Below, piece by piece: positions 57,377-64,000 of a DNA stretch of 64,000 bases (position 1 is the stretch's first letter; every line of letters starts with the position of its first letter). The position numbers and the translations under genes were made by a program. Source of the DNA: Roseiarcus sp963774195 (GTDB lineage Bacteria; Pseudomonadota; Alphaproteobacteria; Rhizobiales; Beijerinckiaceae); assembly GCA_963774195.1 (NCBI GenBank), contig CAVZDY010000001.1, forward strand, positions 2,239,979 through 2,303,978, read 5' to 3'. Below the pieces are notes generated by a model. That model saw only the letters and a list, made by a program, of their open reading frames with translations, did not search any database and was not told the DNA's origin.

Positions 57377-59182
57377 ATGGACGAACTGCAAGCTCCTGAA
57401 GGGAGCCTCGTCGCCGAGCCTCCCATGGACGCCGCGCCGGCGGCGACGACGCCCTATCGCGTCCTCGCGCGCAAATATCGTCCTTCCCGCTTCGAGGACC
57501 TGATCGGCCAGGAGCCGATGGTGCGCACGCTGGCCAATTCCTTCGCCGCGAACCGCATCCATCAAGCCTATATCCTCACCGGCGTGCGCGGGGTCGGCAA
57601 GACGACGACCGCGCGCATCCTCGCGCGCGCCTTCAATTATCTGCTGCCGGGCAAGATCGAGCGGCCCAGCATCGAGATGCCGGAACTCGGCGTCCACTGC
57701 CAGGCGATCATGGAATCGCGCCACGTCGACGTGATCGAGATGGACGCCGCCTCGCACACCGGCATCGACGACGTGCGCGAGATCATCGAGAACGCGCGCT
57801 ATCGGCCGGTCTCGGCGCGCACCAAGGTCTATATCGTCGACGAAGTGCACATGCTCTCCAAGCAGGCCTTCAACGGCTTGCTGAAGACGCTCGAAGAGCC
57901 GCCGGACCATGTGAAGTTTCTGTTCGCGACCACCGAGATCGAGAAGGTGCCGATCACGGTGCGCTCGCGCTGCATCCGCTTCGATCTCAAGCGGATCGAA
58001 ACCGGCGTGATGGTGCGCCACCTCGAGAAGATCTGCGCCGCCGAAGGCGTCGAAGCGGAGCCCGACGCGCTCGCCCTCATCGCGCGCGTCGCCGAGGGCT
58101 CGGTGCGCGACGCGCTGTCGCTGCTCGACCAGGGCATCGCGCACGCCGCCACCGGACGCGTCGGGGCGGCGGACGTGCGCGCGATGCTCGGTCTTTCCGA
58201 CCGCGGGGACGTGATCGAACTGTTCGTCCACGCGATGTCGGGCGCCGTCGCGCCGGCGCTCGAACTGATGGATCGGCTCCATCTCGACGGCGCCGATCCG
58301 GCGGCGCTGATGATCGAACTCGCGGAATTCTGCCACCTCGTCACCCGCGCCAAGCTCGCGCCGAACGGCATCGACGAAGCGGCGATCAGCGAGACCGAGC
58401 GGCGCCGCAGCGCCGAATTGGCGAAGACGCTCAATCTCGGCCCCCTGACGCGCGCCTGGCAAATTCTGCTCAAGGGCGTCGAGGACGTGAAGGACTCGCC
58501 GCGGCCGCTTGCCTCCGCGCAAATGGCGCTGATCCGGCTCGCTTATGCCGCGGATCTGCCTTCCCCGGAAGATGCGTTGCGGCGCCTCGCCGAAGGCGGC
58601 GACGCCGCGCCGCGCGTCGCGCCGACCGGCGGCGCTTCTGCCGCGCCCGCGCGTCCTTCCCCCTCCGGGGGCGGCGCCTCGGCGTTGCGGGCGGCCGCGC
58701 CTGCCGCCGCCCCGGCGCCCGCAGGGGCGCCGCGTCTCAGCCGCTTCGAAGACGTCGTCGCCTTGGCGCGCGCCAAGCGCGACATCCGGCTCTGCCAGGC
58801 GCTCGAGGCGGATGTGCGGCTGGCGCGTTTCGAGCAGGGGCGAATCGAATTTTCACTCGTCGATGGCGCTTCGGCTGCAGTCGCCCAGGATCTTTCGCGC
58901 CGGCTTCAGGAGTGGACCGGCGAACGCTGGATGGTGTCGGTCGCCGCCGGCGCGAGCGCCCAGACGCTGCGCGAGAAGGAGGACGCGCGCCGCGCCGAGC
59001 GCCTGACCGGCGTCGGCGAGCACCCGGTCGTGCGCAAGGTGCTCGAACTTTTCCCCGGCGCCCGCATTAGCGCGGTCCGTTCGCCCGAGCCCGAGCCGCC
59101 GCCTGCGCCGCCGCCGCCGACCGACGAGGACGTCGGTTATGCCGACGCCGATGTCGACATGCTCGACGAGGACGATCTTTAA
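57377..59182 (+). CDS. dnaX: DNA polymerase III subunit gamma/tau
   Basis: 601 residues. Clamp-loader ATPase: YRVLARKYRPSRFEDLIGQE, Walker A GVRGVGKTTTARILARAF, Walker B VYIVDEVHMLS and sensor VKFLFATTEIEKVP. The zinc-binding loop is reduced to MPELGVHCQAIMESRHVDV, as I recall is usual in this class. A Pro/Ala-rich linker (about 415-455) and an acidic end follow. An alternative start at 57425 (MDAAPAATTPY) is possible because the first 16 residues are not conserved. It is upstream of ybaB and recR, the classic replication/recombination operon. Confidence 0.94.
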   Translation: MDELQAPEGSLVAEPPMDAAPAATTPYRVLARKYRPSRFEDLIGQEPMVRTLANSFAANRIHQAYILTGVRGVGKTTTARILARAFNYLLPGKIERPSIEMPELGVHCQAIMESRHVDVIEMDAASHTGIDDVREIIENARYRPVSARTKVYIVDEVHMLSKQAFNGLLKTLEEPPDHVKFLFATTEIEKVPITVRSRCIRFDLKRIETGVMVRHLEKICAAEGVEAEPDALALIARVAEGSVRDALSLLDQGIAHAATGRVGAADVRAMLGLSDRGDVIELFVHAMSGAVAPALELMDRLHLDGADPAALMIELAEFCHLVTRAKLAPNGIDEAAISETERRRSAELAKTLNLGPLTRAWQILLKGVEDVKDSPRPLASAQMALIRLAYAADLPSPEDALRRLAEGGDAAPRVAPTGGASAAPARPSPSGGGASALRAAAPAAAPAPAGAPRLSRFEDVVALARAKRDIRLCQALEADVRLARFEQGRIEFSLVDGASAAVAQDLSRRLQEWTGERWMVSVAAGASAQTLREKEDARRAERLTGVGEHPVVRKVLELFPGARISAVRSPEPEPPPAPPPPTDEDVGYADADVDMLDEDDL

Positions 59183-59232
59183 AGCGCGCGGCGATAAGCG
59201 TTCGCCGCATTGGCTAGCCCCTGGAGTTCGTG

Positions 59233-59553
59233 ATGGACATTCTCGGAATGATGAAAAAGGCGCAGGCCGTTCAGGCCAAGCTGCAGGAGGCGCAGGAGGA
59301 GCTGACGCGCCTCGAGGTCGAAGGCCAATCCGGCGGCGGCATGGTTCGCGTCACGCTGACGGGGAAGGGCGAGATGAAGGCGATCCACCTCGATCCCTCG
59401 CTGCTGACGCCCGACGACAAGGAAATGACCGAGGACCTGATCCTCGCCGCCTTCAACGACGCCAAGGCCAAGGCCGATCGCGTGGCGGCCGAGAAGATGC
59501 AGAGCCTCACGGCGGGCTTGCCGCTGCCGCCCGGCATGAAGCTGCCGTTCTGA
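59233..59553 (+). CDS. YbaB/EbfC family nucleoid-associated protein
   Basis: 106 residues from ATG 59233 (MDILGMMKKAQAVQAK). The N-terminal helix is followed by VEGQSGGGMVRVTLTGKGEM and the helical C-terminus, the full YbaB fold. It forms a DNA-binding dimer. It lies 50 bases after dnaX and 6 bases before recR. A GTG at 59230 is directly upstream and could also be used. Confidence 0.94.
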   Translation: MDILGMMKKAQAVQAKLQEAQEELTRLEVEGQSGGGMVRVTLTGKGEMKAIHLDPSLLTPDDKEMTEDLILAAFNDAKAKADRVAAEKMQSLTAGLPLPPGMKLPF

Positions 59554-59559
59554 GGGCCC

Positions 59560-60165
59560 ATGGCGTCGAATGTCGTCGGGCCGGAGATCGAGCGGCTCAT
59601 TCAGTTGCTGGCGCGCCTGCCGGGTCTTGGCCCGCGCTCGGCGCGCCGCGCCGCGCTGCATCTCATTCGCAAGCGCGAGCCGCTGCTCGGCCCGCTCGCC
59701 GAGGCGATGCGCGTCGCCAACGAGCGGATCATCACGTGCTCGACCTGCGGCTCCGTCGATACGCGCGATCCTTGCACGATCTGCTGCGACGTGACGCGCG
59801 ACCGGGCGACGCTGGTGGTGGTCGAATCGGTCGGCGATCTCTGGGCGCTGGAGCGCGCCAACGCCACGCGGGGGCGCTATCACGTGCTCGGCGGAGCACT
59901 GTCGCCGCTCGACGGCGTCGGCCCGGACGATCTCAATCTCGCCAGCCTCGTCGCGCGCGTCGCGGAAGGTGAAATCAAGGAGGTCGTGCTCGCCGTCAAC
60001 GCGACCGTCGACGGCCAGACGACCGCGCATTACGTCACCGAATTGCTCGAGCCCTATGCGGTGAAGGTGACGCGCCTCGCCCATGGCGTGCCAGTCGGCG
60101 GCGAACTCGACTATCTCGACGACGGCACCCTCGCGGCGGCGATGCGACAGCGCACGGAGTTCTGA
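59560..60165 (+). CDS. recR: Recombination mediator RecR
   Basis: 201 residues. Helix-hairpin-helix LARLPGLGPRSARRAALHL, zinc finger C-STC-GSVDTRDP-C-TIC-C, Toprim domain LVVVESVGDLWALERA and Walker-B-like C-terminus. It loads RecA on single-stranded DNA with RecF/RecO. It starts 6 bases after ybaB. Confidence 0.96.
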   Translation: MASNVVGPEIERLIQLLARLPGLGPRSARRAALHLIRKREPLLGPLAEAMRVANERIITCSTCGSVDTRDPCTICCDVTRDRATLVVVESVGDLWALERANATRGRYHVLGGALSPLDGVGPDDLNLASLVARVAEGEIKEVVLAVNATVDGQTTAHYVTELLEPYAVKVTRLAHGVPVGGELDYLDDGTLAAAMRQRTEF

Positions 60166-60232
60166 TCGCCGCGGCGCTCCGACGCCGGTTTCTTCGTGCT
60201 AGTCTCCCTGGCAATATTGGGAGGATTGCACG

Positions 60233-61627
60233 ATGTCGCTCGCCTCGACGAGTTCCGTTCCGTTTCGTCCGCCTTCGCCGAAGCCGCGGGCGACGCCGAT
60301 CGGCGCGTTGGGCACGCTCTATGCGCTGTGGCGCAATCCCCTGGAAATCTGGACGCGGGCGCATTTCGAGCAACCGGTTCTGGTTGGTCGCACCGTGATG
60401 GGGATGCGCGCGGTGGTGAGCGATCCTCCCGCAGTCCGGCGCGTCTTTCTCGACAACGCCGCGAACTATCGCAAGGACCCGTTGCAATTGCGCGTGCTGC
60501 GGCCCGGCCTCGGCTCGGGGCTGCTGACGGCGGAAGGGGAGACCTGGCGGGTGCAGCGCCGCGCGCTGGCGCCGTTGTTTTCGCCGCGCCAGGTCGCCGA
60601 TTTTGCACCGGCGATGCACCGCGTCGCGAGCGCCGCGACGGACCGTTACCTCGCGCGGCGCGAGCCGTGCATCGTCGACGTCTCGGCCGACATGGCGTCC
60701 GTCACGCTCGCGGTGCTGGAGCAGACGTTGTTTTCGCAGGGGCTCGCGCGCGGCGCCGCGGCGTTCCAGCAAGCCCTCACCCAGTATTTCGCGACCTTCG
60801 GCCGACTCGATCCCCTCGATGTCATCGGCGCGCCGCAGTTCCTGCCGCGCTTCGGGCGTCTGCGCGGTCGCGCGACGCTCGAGTTTTTCGAAAAGGCGGT
60901 CGACGACATCATCGCCGCGCGCAAGCACTTGATCGATTTGGGCGGGACGCCGCCGACGAATCTCTTGACCCTGCTGCTGCGCGCGCAGGATCCGCAGACG
61001 GGCAGGGCGATCACCGAAGAGGACGTGCGCGCCAATATCGTCACCTTCATCGGCGCCGGCCACGAGACGACCGCGAACGCGCTGACCTGGACGCTCTATC
61101 TGCTGTCGCAATCGCCACAATGGCGCGAGCGCGCGGAGGCTGAGATCGACGCTCGCTTCGACCCGGAATATCAGGGCGACCTCGGCGAAACGCTGCCGGT
61201 CGTGAAGGCGGTTCTCGAGGAGGCGCTGCGACTCTATCCGCCCGCGGCGTTTCTCAGTCGCGAAGCGATCGCCGAGGACTGGCTCGCGGGCGCGCGCATT
61301 CCGGCGGGAACGGTCGTCACCGTCTCGCCTTACGTCCTGCATCGGCATCGGCGCCTGTGGAGCGATCCCGACGCCTTCGATCCGTCGCGCTTTCTCCCCG
61401 AAAATCGCGAGCGCATTGACCGCTACGCTTATCTGCCGTTCGGCGCGGGCTCGCGCGTTTGCATCGGCATGAGCTTCGCGTTGCAGGAAGCGGTGATCGT
61501 GCTCGCGCATCTTCTCAGCGCCTTGCGCTTCGATCTTCTCCCCGGCCATGTCGTCGCGCCGATCCAGCGCGTCACGTTGCGGCCGCGATTCGGCATGCGC
61601 ATGATCGTTAGAAGACGCGGAAAATAA
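60233..61627 (+). CDS. Cytochrome P450
   Basis: 464 residues. I-helix IGAGHETTANALTW (oxygen-activating Thr), the ExxR in EEALRLYPP (about residue 331), and the haem loop LPFGAGSRVCIGMSF with Cys about residue 405. It resembles soluble bacterial CYP102-P450-domain-like and CYP153-distant members; a family number cannot be assigned. No membrane anchor and no fused reductase are present, so electrons must come from a ferredoxin system. The ferredoxin/reductase pair at 17.4-18.8 kb is a candidate. GGGAGG precedes the ATG. It is the last gene before the rRNA operon. Confidence 0.94.
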   Translation: MSLASTSSVPFRPPSPKPRATPIGALGTLYALWRNPLEIWTRAHFEQPVLVGRTVMGMRAVVSDPPAVRRVFLDNAANYRKDPLQLRVLRPGLGSGLLTAEGETWRVQRRALAPLFSPRQVADFAPAMHRVASAATDRYLARREPCIVDVSADMASVTLAVLEQTLFSQGLARGAAAFQQALTQYFATFGRLDPLDVIGAPQFLPRFGRLRGRATLEFFEKAVDDIIAARKHLIDLGGTPPTNLLTLLLRAQDPQTGRAITEEDVRANIVTFIGAGHETTANALTWTLYLLSQSPQWRERAEAEIDARFDPEYQGDLGETLPVVKAVLEEALRLYPPAAFLSREAIAEDWLAGARIPAGTVVTVSPYVLHRHRRLWSDPDAFDPSRFLPENRERIDRYAYLPFGAGSRVCIGMSFALQEAVIVLAHLLSALRFDLLPGHVVAPIQRVTLRPRFGMRMIVRRRGK

Positions 61628-61702
61628 GGCCGAAGCGCATAGTGCGTAAGCGAACGATATCGTCTTCCACAGGGACACGGATCGAAAAATTGCAAAAAGC
61701 GT

Positions 61703-61731
61703 TTGACAGTTTTGGGGGTCGCCCCTATACC
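61703..61731 (+). promoter_or_regulatory. Strong sigma70 promoter of the rRNA operon
   Basis: Consensus TTGACA and TATACC separated by exactly 17 bases, about 500 bases before 16S. An A-rich stretch (GAAAAATTGCAAAAAG) lies just upstream and may act as an UP element. Confidence 0.85.
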
Positions 61732-61937
61732 CCGCTCCACCGACGGCGACGCCGCTGAGGCGGTCGAAACGAAGTCGGTTCTTCGCAGAAAAGCGGAATT
61801 CTCCGCCCGGCCGAAAGGAAGGGCAGGGAGTTTTGTTCTTCAGTGAAGGGTAAAGGTTAGGGATTGAGTTTTTCGAGACTTGCCGACGACTGATGTCGCG
61901 GTAAGTTTTCGGGTGGCTCCGAAGGTTTCGGCCTTCA

Positions 61938-61950
61938 TGCTGTTTGACAA
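61938..61950 (+). promoter_or_regulatory. boxA-like antitermination element in the rRNA leader
   Basis: TGCTGTTTGACAA differs from the E. coli boxA TGCTCTTTAACAA at two positions, and lies in the leader, where NusB/S10 would bind. It resembles a -35 box but has no matching -10 box. Confidence 0.65.
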
Positions 61951-62231
61951 TTACATATGAAGGAAGAGAGACGTGGTCGGCGGGGTCCTTGCGGGGCTCT
62001 AGCGGTTGGGTCTGTAGCGGCGAAAGCTGTTGCAGGGCTGGCGTTAGGGTCCGAAGAGATATCTGACGGTCACGTTTCAAAATTCATCGCGCTTGGCGAA
62101 GAGCGGGCTTGAACGTCGCGAGACGGACAGGTTTTGTGGTTTTGCCGAGCGGATGTGTTTGGAACTCGTCAAGAGTTGCCGAAATCGAGATGATTTCGGC
62201 GGAGTGACCAGTCAGGACAAAAATCTCAATT

Positions 62232-63923
<1,692 letters not shown>

Positions 63924-64000
63924 GGGCTTGTAGCTCAGTTGGTTAGAGCGCGCGCTTGATAAGCGTGAGGTCGGAGGTTCAAGTCCTCCCAGGCCCACCA
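63924..64000 (+). tRNA. tRNA-Ile (GAT)
   Basis: 77 bases with the acceptor stem GGGCTTG/CAGGCCC, D-loop TAGCTCAGTTGGTTAGAGCG, anticodon GAT at 63958-63960, T-arm GTTCAAGTC and encoded CCA ending at the last base of the window. It is the usual first tRNA of the rRNA spacer. tRNA-Ala, 23S and 5S would follow outside the window. Confidence 0.97.

Noticed and set aside
61940..61975. A second rRNA promoter at TTGACA (61943-61948)
   Set aside because: No -10 box at a suitable distance; the surrounding sequence fits a boxA leader element better.

Overview
The window is chromosomal DNA of a GC-rich alphaproteobacterium, most likely in the Rhizobiales (Hyphomicrobiales). The evidence is the 16S rRNA gene with its linked tRNA-Ile(GAT), a giant two-membrane-segment coiled-coil protein resembling the Agrobacterium Growth Pole Ring protein, HdaA, and the ffs-dnaX-ybaB-recR block. 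The 16S gene looks Beijerinckiaceae/Methylocystaceae-like, but I could not compare it, so the family is a guess. Almost everything is housekeeping or ordinary accessory metabolism. I see no CRISPR array, prophage or recognisable defence island.

Layout. 0.5-4.6 kb (minus): an Mla-type lipid ABC transporter (STAS-MlaE permease, MlaF ATPase, MlaD MCE protein, lipoprotein). 5-9 kb: a variant Nramp-like transporter, a small CHWR protein, and a cobalamin riboswitch ahead of a NiCoT cobalt/nickel permease. 9.1-13.8 kb: isocitrate dehydrogenase (frameshifted), YcjX-YcjF and an MsrQ-like haem membrane protein. 14.1-17 kb: lutABC lactate oxidation operon. 17-19.3 kb: a nested repeat/MITE, ferredoxin-NADP reductase, [2Fe-2S] ferredoxin and an HPt protein. 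19.6-27 kb: the giant hendecad-repeat GPR-like gene, also frameshifted. 27.2-28.8 kb: an IS110-family element. 29.1-31 kb: accB-accC. 31.1-35.6 kb: AraC regulator, quinone-oxidoreductase-like MDR, an SDR remnant and a molybdopterin oxidoreductase. 35.6-38.8 kb: small secreted protein, hdaA, perM-like gene, VOC protein and pgsA-like gene. 39-45 kb: small envelope genes, GtrA, GT87, malonyl-CoA decarboxylase, lipoprotein and RibD-like reductase. 45.2-47.7 kb: Tat-exported arylsulfatase. 47.8-53.4 kb: purM-purN and ppk-ppx. 53.7-57 kb: HerA-like ATPase and GntP-like permease. 57.2-60.2 kb: SRP RNA, dnaX, ybaB, recR. 60.2-61.6 kb: cytochrome P450. 61.7-64 kb: rRNA promoter, boxA-like leader, 16S rRNA, spacer and tRNA-Ile.

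Several genes form functional pairs: ferredoxin with its reductase, purM with purN, polyphosphate kinase with exopolyphosphatase, and riboswitch with cobalt transporter. AccBC feeds malonyl-CoA synthesis and the decarboxylase removes malonyl-CoA.

Three genes (icd, the GPR-like gene and a Gly/Trp-rich secreted protein) each carry exactly one extra base. Two of them should be important for growth, so sequence error is the simplest explanation. The best new structural observation is a 202-bp element with 16-bp inverted ends and a 10-bp target duplication. It is inserted in a palindromic repeat whose uninterrupted copy lies 12 kb away in the same window.
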